From positions 38,537,001 to 38,601,000 of the forward strand of contig CM065384.1 in the NCBI GenBank assembly GCA_033060915.1: DNA of 64,000 nt. The letters are read 5' to 3'. Shown here one piece after another: positions 22,923 through 34,371 of this stretch. Position 1 is the stretch's first letter, and each line of letters opens with the position of its first letter. Under the pieces are notes generated by a model that saw only the letters and a list, made by a program, of their open reading frames with translations, did not search any database and had not been told where the DNA came from. The position numbers and the translations under genes were made by a program. Source of the DNA: Euryodendron excelsum. Its lineage: Eukaryota > Streptophyta > Magnoliopsida > Ericales > Pentaphylacaceae.

Positions 22923-23955
22923 ATGTCATGGGCTGGCAGGCCGGGCACCACACGGTGATAGTAATGTGACCCGCCATGATCATACGCAGTGGAATTAACC
23001 CGTGAGGCAACTATGCACCAAGCAATAGTCCCACCAAACTCAAACATTGAGGTATAAGAATATACGCTCATCCAAGATCCATTCGTAATGTCCCGCACAT
23101 CATGTTAAGCTCCGTCCTCTGATACTCAAGCCTTTCGACTAACCCAAGCTATAGGCGATAGCAACGCCATACTCAAATGCGTGCACACATGACAAGCAAT
23201 GTGTTTAGCGCTAGTCCCTCTCTAAACACAAGCAATATAGTCATGTGCAACCAGATATGTGCGTAAGCCAAGCATCACCCGTTACGCACGACACCTCCAT
23301 CCATGAAGCTTTTAGCACCCCGCGTCAAGGTTACCCGCAAGGATAGGCACAACTGAATAGCAATCGATAAGCCCACAACATAGTGCCCTGCGACACCAAT
23401 GCTAGCCAAACCAAAAGGCCGTGTGCACAAGCTTGAACCAAATGTGCAAGTGCACACAAGACACATGGTATACAAGTGTGCATACCAAGACTCAATCCGT
23501 TATAAGCATAAGTCCCGCCACGATACGAGTGCGGCATAGCAGGTGCGAATGTTACAACCCCATCCTCGACGCCAATGCCCAACATCTGTCCCACCGAACA
23601 CAATGCCGCCCATGTAGCTCCTTAATTAGCATGAGTACTGTAGCCACGTGCCATAGTCGGCCCCAAGTTTCGCCCACTCCTTTGGGAGACTCACTTGAAT
23701 GCTATCCCTTTCGGTAACACCAGAGGGTGATAGAGTCAACACCAAGACCCCCTCTTATAATAGCATTTTGAGCTATCTCCAAACTGATAGGAAAAAACAT
23801 CCTATCCCCTCGAGGAGTCATAATCCATATATCCAATAAATATGAAAAATACAAATTACGAGATTGCTATGCCACCGGCCAACCATGCTTAAACATGTCT
23901 CACGCCAAGGTCTCTCGCGGCCGTAGACGTGCCATGGGTGGTAACCCGTGATACA
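22923..23955 (-). mobile_element. 5' LTR of a second (Copia or Ty3-type) retrotransposon
   Basis: The minus-strand LTR ends CCCATGACA at 22923, directly before the primer site. Its 5' end is placed at 23955 because the minus strand there reads TGTATCACGGG, giving a TG...CA element of about 1,033 bp. A minus-strand TATA-like TATTATAAGAGG lies at about 23752-23763, some 200 bp into the LTR. The 5' boundary is a best guess, and no target duplication can be checked because the other end is missing. Superfamily is undecided. Confidence 0.55.
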
Positions 23956-24279
23956 TAGGCTTGTTATTTTGTGAAATGTCACCGTGCGTGAGGCAAGAAC
24001 GGTGGAGTCGAGATAGTGGTGGTTGTATGCGGTGGTGTCTTTCGCATCGGAGGTTAGTTATCAGTCACATAGATGGTTAATAAGCAAAATGAACAGAAGT
24101 TGTGTTAGTAATTGTGTTTTCAGTATTGAAAATTGTAAAAATACAAGTTTCAACGCTTTGTACAACTAAACAAAACACACTTAAAATGTGTCTTTAGGAC
24201 ACATGGTAGCAAGACCTACTATATAATATGTGGGCTAAGTTTTTACATATTTATATTTAGTTAATCAAGCTAAACCAAT
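23956..24279. other. Spacer between LTR element and SINE
   Basis: A short spacer without recognisable gene or repeat. The transition from moderate GC to AT-rich sequence occurs here. Confidence 0.5.
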
Positions 24280-24432
24280 CAAGATGGCCTAGTGGTTGTT
24301 CCCTTACTTGATATTGGTTATATTTCTTGGTTCTCGTTTCGAGTCACGCCAATAGCATTTTGAATTTTGTTTGTGGCCCTCTGCTTTGGGAAAATATACT
24401 GCGGGCCCCAATCAACTGACTAAAAAAAAAAG
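24280..24432 (+). mobile_element. tRNA-derived SINE
   Basis: The start GATGGCCTAGTGGTT (about 24283-24297) resembles an RNA polymerase III A box, and GTTTCGAGTC (24336-24345) a B box. Spacing is about 45 bases, as in tRNAs and tRNA-derived SINEs. The unit ends in an A-run at 24421-24431. A partial second tail (GTGGGCC...GTGACTATAAAAAAA) follows at once. Typical plant SINE design; no flanking duplication was established. Confidence 0.6.
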
Positions 24433-26003
24433 GATGAAGTGTGGGCCAACGTCAAGTGACTATAAAAAAAAACATACACATGTCACCACTAAATTGGTTG
24501 AAATTCAATAAATCACAAATTCGCGAGCTACTTAAATGGGTACACGATTTCAAGATAATGAGTTCGCGGATTAACTATGAATCCACTCCGAATTTAATAA
24601 TCCGCGCTAGGGCTAGCCAGAAGAATTTAGTGACTTGGGTTCAGATCCAATTCGAAAATAACTGGATCTATTAGACCCTGATCTATCGGATCACCTAACT
24701 ATAACTAACTGGGACCTGATCCGATCTATCCGTTTCAGCCCGGATCAATCTGTCCCATTGACAGGCCTACACGAGTGAATGATACAAATGCAAAATGTGG
24801 ATACCAATTAGCGTTCCTATTTCCCATTGAGTGGAAGATATCACCATCACCAGAACTTTAATTAAAACATTTGCTACCCCATTGGTACTGATCTAGGACA
24901 TCCTATGGATGTAATGCACCATTGAGATTAATTTTCATGCAGGGCAACTGAGTTAACTGCGAGGTCATTTTAATAAATATATGTATTTTATTGACTATAA
25001 ACTGTCTTTGTGTGTGTATATTTATTTGTTTATGTGTATATACCTTCATATTCTTTGATTCTGAAAATCCATCGTGATGATGTTTTGATAACAGTAACTC
25101 TAAATTCTATGTTTTCAAAGGTACTGCAAGATTGTTACTTCTGTAATAACTTGTCTACGCGCGAACTAAATTAATGAGCGCAGATAACTTGTAAGAAAAG
25201 AAGATAATGAAAATGCGTCGACTCTCTTTGGGCCGATGGCACTTTAATAATTAAGTTAACAAGCTTAATTACAATTAATTGAATAAAGAACTCTCAATTA
25301 GAATTCGCGTGAACGTACCTTGCCTCTCTATTGCATGGGGTATTTATAGTTTTTAAAATGCTATATTTTTTTTTGAGAATTGTAATCAACCTCTTTATAG
25401 GATTCATCCACTCTTGGGTCGGTTTCACAATGTATTGCACTTATGACTCAATGTCCTAATCTATTTAGAAATGAAACTTGTGTCTGTTTGACTTATTAGT
25501 CCTTATAGGGTTGGACTATAATCCTCGGCTAGTCCTTTTGAAATTTGGCCCAGGGTCAATACAAGTCTGACCTACTAGCTTAGCAGACTTGGGCCAACTT
25601 TTCTGGGCTTATCATCCTTTGTATTGGGCTTGGCTCTTGTTAGACGCACAGGATCTAATTATAAAATTAGATTGAGAAAAATAGACAATAATTTTTATAA
25701 ATATAATATTCACTATAAGTAGACACAAATCAGCCTAAATTATGTTTTTTAAAAAATAAAAATAATAATAAAAATCACATAAACTTATACAACATATAAA
25801 CGGGTCAAATTTGAATTCATGAGTTTAAATTAACTTGTTAGTGACCCATTCATATTTAACCATGTTGTTAATTGAAAGGGTTTGTTGAATCCATTTAAGC
25901 TCGTCCAAATTTGTCCAAACCTGCCCGTTTATCACCCCTAATTTGCTAGCCAATCGGGTTGCCAGTTATCCCTCAATCTCCTCCATTTTATTAAGATATT
26001 CCA
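24433..26003. other. AT-rich intergenic spacer
   Basis: No gene is supported. A stretch near 24700-24760 rich in GGATC and CCGATCTATC motifs, and one near 25310-25350 with a minus-strand TATA-like motif, may be old transposon remnants. Neither shows clear ends. Confidence 0.4.
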
Positions 26004-26011
26004 CTGCCAAG

Positions 26012-26620
26012 TATAGTTGTCAATCTAGCACCAATCACTGCATCGTTTTTATCATTAAGACGGTACATACTGGTATTGGACTGTACTAGTGCACTGTATC
26101 AGATTTGCCGCTATAAATATTATACATTTATGTAAAAATATACATATATATACATATACTATAAATGTATAAAATAAAATCTTATTATAGCAAAATATAC
26201 ACAAGTTATAAATAGTTTAAAAAGCCTTCAAACCAATACATCATAAGTTTTAAGTTTTTTAAAAATATTTAAAATACATATTCATTGTTTATTACATTCC
26301 AACAAATGGTTTAAACATTATCATATAACAAATCACTAACAAAAGGTCCTAACTATTGTTGTGTGTGTATATATATATTCTAAATATAGAAATCACTCAT
26401 ATTAAAAATTATAAAGTCACCAAAATAAATATTGATATAAAATACAATGATAAATTAAAAATGAGATAAAAAAAAAATTATCCAGTATGGGCCGGTATAT
26501 TAGTACAGACCGATACAAACCGATAAATTAACTAATACGGTATTTAAATCGCTTTACATCATATAAGTACTAGTGTGGTGTGTACAAAATTATACTGCCA
26601 ATATTTGATTAACAACTATG
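26012..26620. mobile_element. hAT-like MITE with 8-bp target duplication
   Basis: A 609-bp AT-rich element has terminal inverted repeats TATAGTTGTCAATC (left) and the complement of CATAGTTGTTAATC (right), 12 of 14 identical. It is flanked on both sides by CTGCCAAG (26004-26011 and 26621-26628), a perfect 8-bp duplication as made by hAT transposases. It contains no ORF, so it is non-autonomous. Subterminal GGTA/CCGGTA motifs recur inside. Confidence 0.85.
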
Positions 26621-26628
26621 CTGCCAAG

Positions 26629-28180
26629 TACTATTATCCCCTGAAGATATCATAAAATGAAGACAGAATGAGAAAAAAGTTGTATAGATCCTTCTCAAGA
26701 TGTTCAGGATAGTGGTTAATATCAAATACCCAAGTTCACTGATGGTATTGATACTTTATTACGTAGATAAGACTAAACTAGGTTTTAAAGAATTCTTATC
26801 ACCATCCAACGATTGAGATTCCATGGTAAAGTTGTCCTAAAAATGGACCACTCAAAGATCTTTATCATTTTTTAATGATAAGATTGAGCTATGGATTATT
26901 TATTGTCCCTAAGATTTGTATTCTTTATTCAAGAAAATAGTGACTGATTTTACTGACATGGGGCAATTATAAGGCTGATGTTCGGATCTTAGAATATTAT
27001 TGACTGAAAATGGGCTAACCTAGTTAGCCATAATCCTCCTCCTTACTTTGAAAAGTTGAAGATCCATGCTTGCTACCATAAAAAATGCTTAATTATGGAC
27101 TTTAGCCCTTAGGCGCGCAAGTTCTATTTAGGTGATCATGATACCTTAATTTAAACTAATAAATTATTGGTATTTGCCAATCTCCTGAAGATCGAGTTTA
27201 CAGAGTGGGTCAGAAGAGCCTGCCTTGGAGATCATAAAAAAAAAAAAAAAAAAAAAGCAAGTTTACAATCTCAAATTTATCAAACATGAATGAGTTTTAT
27301 GTAATTCTAACCCAAATAAAAAGAGAGACTTATTCTGGAGATGAAAGAGTTAATCGTAAGGGATTCTTTTTCTTTTGAATACTTTAATTTTGACATGAAT
27401 GGTTTGTTTTTTACTGAATTGGAGAGGGGACCGAACACTCCTAACTGTTGAATCAAAAATATAGATATCTATATATATCCCTTGTTTTTTTTTTTTTTTT
27501 TCGTTTTGTGTTTTTGTTTGGTTATGGAGTATAGATTCCAATTTTCTCTCTTTCCACTTATACTATAAGTTCGAACAATTTTTTCTTTCTGTGTCTTCTA
27601 AGGGACGGGGATAATTAAAGTGGGTAAACAATTTTTACTTTTATATTTACTATTAACTTTTGTTTACATCCAATAATCGGAAATACATAATTACCCTCGC
27701 CATTGTTAAAAAAGGATAGAAATATTCGTGTGGGTGTATATATATAAACAGTCAAATAGATAGAGATGACACCACGTAAAGGCATATCTCAAGCGAGAGT
27801 TCACAATGGGTTTGAACTCTTCAGGCAGGTAATTATATATATGGCAGTGTTTAATTATCGCAGTACAATGTATATGACTTTTTCCTCTCTAATCTCATCT
27901 ATCTCAAAGAACAGACCCCTCTCAAAAATCTCAAAGGTGCTATACCATTCCAAAAGGTAAGATTAAATATATTTTGTCCATAATTGGGTATATATATATA
28001 TATATATATTCAGCTGACGTACACTTTGACTGATTCTGACACTGTACAACCACTCGTCTCTCAAAACTTTGAATAATTACTGGACTGGGCAAAGACTCTA
28101 GGTAAGAGTGATTGTGTATATATTTATATACAATGATGGAGTACTTGATGAACTGTTTGACTCTCTTTTGTTTTCCCTAA
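26629..28180. other. AT-rich intergenic spacer
   Basis: Contains an A-run at about 27237-27256, a T-run at 27485-27501 and a (TA)n tract at 27989-28009. No gene is supported; short open frames are not conserved-looking. Confidence 0.45.
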
Positions 28181-28421
28181 GGCCACGTTTGTTTAGTACA
28201 TAGAATAGAGGACATCAAACATATGGGCCCCAATCATTCTACGTTTGTTTACGTAAATTAGCAATTGGATAAGTTATCCAGGTTGAGTTCTAGATACGTC
28301 TAGCATAAGACTATCCCGGGTGGCTAAGATTGAGTCATTGCATCCTCAATTTGGCTGAAAACAAACACAAGGATAGGCTTATGCAGTGGGTTAGTGATAC
28401 AAAGTTATAAACAAACGGGCC
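28181..28421. mobile_element. 241-bp MITE with GGCC-CGTTTGTTTA ends
   Basis: Left end GGCCACGTTTGTTTA and right end, reversed, GGCCCGTTTGTTTA form terminal inverted repeats with one extra base. TAA lies directly left, and A/T-rich AAATAA directly right. This agrees with a PIF/Harbinger-type TAA target but is not exact. No coding capacity. Confidence 0.65.
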
Positions 28422-29440
28422 AAATAATAAATAAGATGACCGGCTGGAAATATCAAAAAAGCCCTAGTAAAATTCACTGAAAAAATACGATGGAAGGGCA
28501 ATTCTGTCTTTTCATTACAAAGTTGATGGCCGAAGCTAGGGCCATGCTAATCAAAATATAGGAAGGCACAGAGGCCAGAAGTGATTGGTGGTACCGTATA
28601 TATGCATTGTGCTTGTGAACCATGGTCGAGTTGGGATGAGTTTATGCTAAAAATAAATATCATGAAATTCTAAAATTACACACCCAAATTAGTCTATTTA
28701 ATTAAAAAAAACTTTGATAAATAATTTTCTTCTATGAAAATAATATTAAATAACATAAAATTTAATTAATATATTAAAATATATAAATATATTATCCACC
28801 CTTAATTGTGCACACCACGCCATGATTTCTAGTGATAAAGAATTGCTTAGATTAACACCTGTTCTTGATTTTGATTTCGTGTAAAGATGCAAATTTGCTG
28901 ACCTATAATGATGTGTATATATATATATATATATATGGATATACAAATGTATACATCACACCAATTTGCAAGGAGGAAACCTTTCGAAAATGAACCCAAA
29001 GATTGACCAGGTTTTGAATGTAGAAAAATACTATTTTTTTAAAATTATTATACAAAATTTTATACTAAAAAATTATGACAATGACAATTTTATAATTAAC
29101 AAGTACTTTGATGAATTTTTTATTATGAAGTGATAAAATCACAACTTAAAAATAGTATTTTAATAATAAATTTTTTGATCGGATAATATCACTCTTTGAT
29201 GCATCATTCTTTGTCTCCTGCAGTGTGTGACTACAAAGGCAGAGACTAGGGTATGTCTTGACTGTCAAATGAAATGTGAATAGGTTGCTTTTTCAGAAGG
29301 AGAAACTTGGAGGAACCAGCCTTCACCAGAAAGGTGCAAATCCACTTTTAAACGAAACCTATACCAAATTACCAATACGACGTCACGCCCACATTCCAAT
29401 TATCCCCACTAGTCCACCGCACACGAGAAATATAGCTTTG
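28422..29440. other. Intergenic region and upstream region of the RGLG-like gene
   Basis: AT-rich, with a (TA)n tract at about 28915-28936. No ORF or repeat with clear ends. The last part, close to the CT-rich leader at 29461-29477, probably contains the RGLG promoter, but no convincing TATA box was picked. Confidence 0.4.
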
Positions 29441-29482
29441 TTTTCTCCACCTACTTTCACCTCACTCTCTCTCTCTCGGCAA

Positions 29483-30623
29483 ATGTTGCAGAGACTCAAC
29501 CCTTCACGAGGTGAGAAAAACTTTTGATGTTCAATGCAAGGCTAATCAATTTTCTTCCAAGTTCAAAAAAGTAGATATTTTCTTCTAAATTTAGGTTTTC
29601 ATGAATTTCCTTTGGTGCCTGATTACTAGCTCTCTCTCCCTCTCCCTCTCATGATTTCTGTTCGTCTAACTTGGTAGCGTGGTTGGATTGTTTTTGGGTT
29701 CTTTTTCCCATTTATTTTTGGCTCTTTTATTGCAAATCTGGTTTGAAGAAGGGAGCAGTGGTGTGCATTGTTTAATTTTTTTTTTTCTGGAATTACATAT
29801 CTGATAATTAGGTAGCAAGAATTGCTTTGGCTTTTGATTCCAAAAGCAAGAAAAATGTTTGCTATGTTTATCTGGTATACTCTCTATACTTGCCTACTGC
29901 AATCAAAATTGTGGAATTGTGTTCTTAGTTCTCTTTTAACACAACCCAAATTGCCCAGTGTACGACAGAGATTCCGTCACTTGTTATTAGTTTTCGATTT
30001 ATTTCTGCAATTCTTGAATGCTTCCATGTATTTCTGAGATGACAATACTTCCTCTTTTTATATTTGTCATGCATCAATTGCTTGCCTGCCATATTCATTC
30101 TTGAATTTTGTTGAATAGTTGCTGATACTAGCAAAAATATCCACTTCAAATTATTTTGAAGCTAGATGCTTTCAATTGACCCCGAATTATCTAATACTCG
30201 AGTTCAAAAATTTTTTTGTTGCATTTGCTGTCTTTCTTATGGGATATTTTTCACAACGTTGTGAGGCTTAATTCTTGGCTATCTAAAGATTATAACTCTT
30301 TCCAGCTGTGACTTCGGCTAGTATGGAATTCCTTATTATAGTGCAGTAGTAGGGGAAAAATAATGATATTTGTTCTAAGACAAGGCTTTGTTATGAAAAG
30401 TAAGTTACGCGTGGTCTCTTAGGATTGTTATAGATTTTGATCTTCTATTCTTCTTTCGATCCTCTGATTAATTTTTGCCTTATATCTAAGCCATCATATG
30501 ATATCGTCTTTATAAACAGAAGAAGTCACATTTGTTAGATGTTGCAGAGTCTATGTGAATCATAAAGGCCATGGGGGGCAAAAGTTCGAAAAGGGCAACT
30601 ACTGGTCGGTATTCATCATTTGA
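29483..30623 (+). other. 5' UTR with leader intron and possible overlapping uORF of the RGLG-like gene
   Basis: An exon ending CCTTCACGAG at 29510 is followed by GTGAGA. A pyrimidine-preceded TAAACAG acceptor ends at 30519, giving a leader intron of about 1.0 kb (29511-30519). If this intron is used, an ATG at 29483 opens a frame of about 42 codons. That frame reads across the splice and past the main ATG (30571) in another frame, stopping at TGA 30621-30623. The transcript start is unknown, so inclusion of this ATG is an inference. Confidence 0.5.
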
Positions 30624-33606
30624 GTCTAGTTCATATTCATGGAGCAATCATGGGTATCCCTCGTATGCTCAACCAAGCCAAACCTATGTGCCACCACCTC
30701 CACCTCAAAGCTATGGTGGTCGTGCTTCAGAGTCAAAAATGAAGATTGGGAGGAAATATTCAAGGATAGATGACAACTACAACAGCCTAGAACAGGTAAC
30801 ATAACTTTTTACTTATTTCAGTAATACAAGGGCAAGATGACATTCATGGAATGTCAGAACCTTATCTATGCTATATTGTAATGTGTAGAACTTGCTTGCA
30901 GTAGGGATGTTTTCAAGTATCTGTCTCATTTCCCAAGAAATTATTGCCATTTTCATCTTTGAGGAGGTTGTGATGTCTGAATCATGCACGTCATTCTGTA
31001 TGCTATTTTCATCTTTGAGGTGGTTGTGCAATACTTTATTTTTTTATTAGTTGTTTATTAAATAAACATTGGACATTCTTGTGCCGTTAGTATTTGTGAC
31101 TCTTAGAAATTTGACATAGTTCTCCCTTACCAGGGGTTCTTCCTGTGTATAGGTGAACCCATTTGAAAATTTCTTTAAAAATTATAACCTAGTCAAGTTT
31201 ACTTCTTGCCCCACAGGTTACTGAAGCTTTAGCAGGTGCTGGCCTGGAGTCTTCAAATCTTATTGTTGGCATTGATTTTACCAAGAGTAATGAGTGGACA
31301 GGTCTGATGTCATCCAAGTATGTACGTCTTTTTGTACGTGTATTATGTGCTTAACTTGTGTTGATATTTGGTATTAGGTGCAAGGTCGTTTCACCGGAGA
31401 AGCTTGCATCATATCGGGGATGAAGTGAATCCTTATGAACAAGCAATATCAATTATTGGAAGGACGTTGTCTACCTTTGATGAGGATAACTTAATTCCCT
31501 GTTTTGGATTTGGAGATGGTATTTTCTAATAAAGAAATGTCAAATGTACCGTTTTAGATTTTATTATGTAGATAATTTTGATCATATGTGATTTCAATCA
31601 TGGCAGCATCAACGCATGACCAGGAAGTCTTTAGTTTCTATCCAGATGAAAGATTTTGCAATGGATTTGAAGAAGTGTTGAGACGATATAGAGAATTGGT
31701 CCCTCAGCTGCGACTTGCAGGTTGAAATTCAACTCATTCAACTTCTTTATTGTTCTTATACTAGTTGTATGCTGCAGCTTATGGTATTTTTGCCTCTTTT
31801 CTGTGACAGGGCCAACATCTTTTGCTCCTATCATTGAAATGGCTATCACTATTGTTGAGCAAAGTGGTGGCCAGTACCATGTTTTACTTATAATAGCTGA
31901 TGGACAGGTATCTATCTCTGTTCTGGATTTTGTAGTTCGATATGATATTTTGCCTGAGTTAGGTTTGTTTGAATTGCCTGATGTCCCATAAAATATTTTG
32001 GAAACTGCACACATTTGTGCTTCCTAATAATATGCCTATTGGTGTTGTATGGTGGAAGTACAAGTTTGATTTAATTCTGTATTTATTTTTGACTAAAATT
32101 ATAAGAAACAAGTTTAATCTTAAGTGAAACTTTAAAAAACAAAAAATGAGTGTTTGAATTTTCTTTCTTTTTTTTATTTATTTCTTTTTCTTGGTTCAAG
32201 GGCAAGGAGGGGGAGGGAGGGCTGAGTTTGAATCCCAGACCTCATGAGCCGGCTTCAAGGCCCCTGCAACTGGGGCAAGCCCTGGGCTCAATGGCTACAT
32301 TTCAATTCTCAAGTTCTATACCTTGCTTTGTTGATCACATTTCTGCTTTAGACTCTAGGTCTTATTAATTTGTGGGTTGTCATAGGTGACAAGAAGTGTT
32401 GATACTGGACATGGCCAACTAAGCCCCCAGGAAAAGAAAACTGTTGAGGCAATTGTGAGAGCAAGGTAACTCACAGGTTACCTGTTTCTTTGTGGTATTG
32501 CTGCCAAAACAGTTTCAAATGTGCGTCCTGTCAATTTGCAGTGAATACCCTTTGTCAATAATTTTAGTTGGGGTTGGAGATGGACCATGGGACATGATGA
32601 GGGAATTTGATGATAACATCCCTGCTCGGGCTTTTGATAATTTCCAGGCAAGTATTAGTAGGAGACAATTGAACCTTATCTTTTCTTTTTTGTCGTATTC
32701 ACTCTATTCTTGGTTTTTCCTTTTTAGTTTGTAAATTTTACAGAGATTATGTCAAAGAATGTGGACAGATCCAGGAAAGAAGCAGCTTTTGCTCTTTCGG
32801 CCTTGATGGAAATACCTTCTCAGTATAAAGCAACATTAGAGCTTGATATATTGGGGTACAATTCGAATTCTCTACCTTAGGGTTTGCAGTTTGGCTATTA
32901 TGTCCATGGACAGATTTATTTACAATTGTTTATTTATCTTACATCGTTCAATCAGTGCTCGTAGAGGGAAGGCTATAGACAGGATTCCTTTGCCACCTCC
33001 TCTCTATGGTTCAGCTTCTTTCGGCACATCAAAACCTTCACGGTCTTGCAGTTTCCGCCCTAGTGCACCTTCTTATGGGCATGATGCATTCATGGGGACA
33101 AGTCAACCGGCAAGTTCTGCTCCTGATAACCATGTTAGTGCATTCTACTACTTTTCTAAAATAATTTTTTCTTTTATATACAAGTTTTTTTCTCTTATAT
33201 ATCTTTGTTCTAACACAATGGGTATCGTGACATTTTCTTTATCTATTTCTTTTTTCCTTAACTCAGTAATTTTCTTGTCGTCACATAATAAATTGCAATA
33301 TCATCAAATTTATTGTCTATGGTACTTGTATGATCCTGAATCAGTATGAATCTTATTTGTTCTTTTGTGTGTATATTCATAGGTTTGCCCAATCTGTCTC
33401 ACTGTTCCAAAAAATATGGCCTTTGGTTGTGGACATCAGGTAGAACAGTTTTTCTCTGCTATATCCCTTTCTTCTGGAAAAAAAAGTGAATCCCCATGTA
33501 TGACTTGACTTTTGCCTATTTGCAGACTTGCTGTGATTGTGGGCAAGACCTTCAGTTATGCCCCATCTGTCGAAGCACCATCCAAACTAGGATAAAGCTC
33601 TATTAA
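30571..33606 (+). CDS. RGLG2: E3 ubiquitin-protein ligase, RGLG1/2-like (copine domain plus RING)
   Basis: Eleven coding exons join in frame to 430 residues: 30571-30795, 31217-31301, 31378-31518, 31607-31720, 31810-31907, 32386-32465, 32542-32647, 32728-32855, 32956-33133, 33383-33439, 33526-33606. The N-terminus MGGKSSK fits N-myristoylation (Gly2, Ser6), as known for Arabidopsis RGLG2, and supports this start. A Ser/Tyr/Pro-rich stretch (to about 55) is followed by a copine/von Willebrand A-like domain (about 70-325) with a MIDAS-type DFTKS motif, then a Pro/Ser-rich linker. A C-terminal C3HC4 RING follows (Cys387, 390, 401, His403, Cys406, 409, 416, 419) and the protein ends IKLY. Family members attach Lys63-type chains and act in auxin, drought and ABA responses at plasma membrane or nucleus. 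Intron 7 has a GC donor (CAG/GCAAGT); the others are GT-AG. The specific paralogue (RGLG1 versus 2) is uncertain. Confidence 0.93.
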
Positions 33607-34312
33607 ATGGCATTTGATGTTGCACCAAAAAAAAAAAAAAAAGAAAAAATTTGTTGGTACTAATGACGGCTCTAGACTCAGGTTCTTTGCAAGTTTTCTT
33701 TCTGATGATCAATGTTGGTAGAACGGGTGCTCTGTACATATTTTCACTTTTGATTGATCCATGTGTAATATTTGTTCATGCATTATAATTATCTATGGAT
33801 GAGCTGTATGAAGTTTTAACCAGTTTAGAGTGCTTGGGCTGTTTTTCTCGCCTGTTGTGAAGCCTAATATCTATAGGATCACAAGTTCTTCACTGGCTTT
33901 ACTCTATGCATCAACTTCTTTGTTTTTTGCGAAATGTTATGGCAGCTTCTTCAGGCTTCAATCAGGATCTGATCAGCTAACGTTTTGGTTATGTTCTGGA
34001 GACATTTTGTATTTTATATTATGTTTAATATCACACCACCATTTCATTTGCAGCAGTGCCTCGTGTCACGGAGTCGAGATCATTGATCTTTCCTGAAGTG
34101 TTTCTGCCACCGAGGCTTGGTGAACTTTCTGTGAACTCATGTTTACAGGTGCTCCTTTCTTGGAGGTCGCCGAATTAAGCTGCCCTTCATGCAAAGAATC
34201 ATTGTCAATAGCATCGGATAAATTCGAGGAAGAACCAAAATTTCTGTAAACTAGGTGTAATCTAGGTGGGTTTTGGATTCCATCAAAAACCCACCTATAT
34301 CCAAAACCCAGC
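33607..34312 (+). other. RGLG 3' flank with an exon-like relic, and upstream region of the oxidase gene
   Basis: The short gap between two same-strand genes. The first part is probably RGLG 3' UTR. At about 34149-34251 a plus-strand frame reads GAPFLEVAELSCPSCKESLS and runs on to a stop. Just before it, at about 34057-34150 in a different frame, SLIFPEVFLPPRLGELSVN is legible after a TTTGCAG acceptor-like site. These look like remnants of coding exons of a gene I do not recognise, or chance. Confidence 0.35.
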
Positions 34313-34320
34313 TATATAAG
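34313..34320 (+). promoter_or_regulatory. TATA box of the oxidase gene
   Basis: TATATAAG about 52 bases upstream of the ATG at 34372, followed by a CT-repeat leader (34353-34370). It lies downstream of the more 5' in-frame non-ATG codons and so settles the start. Confidence 0.7.
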
Positions 34321-34371
34321 AATCTTAATTGCCACTCTCATAACATCTATGTTTCTCTCTCTCTCTCTCTC

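Noticed and set aside
23275..23717. Overlapping 66-98-codon frames on both strands
   Set aside because: They lie inside the 1-kb LTR at 22923-23955 and show no family motif; chance frames in GC-richer DNA.
34273..34371. N-terminal extension of the oxidase by 33 codons
   Set aside because: The upstream first codon is TTG, not ATG, and the stretch includes the TATA box, so it should not be in the mRNA.
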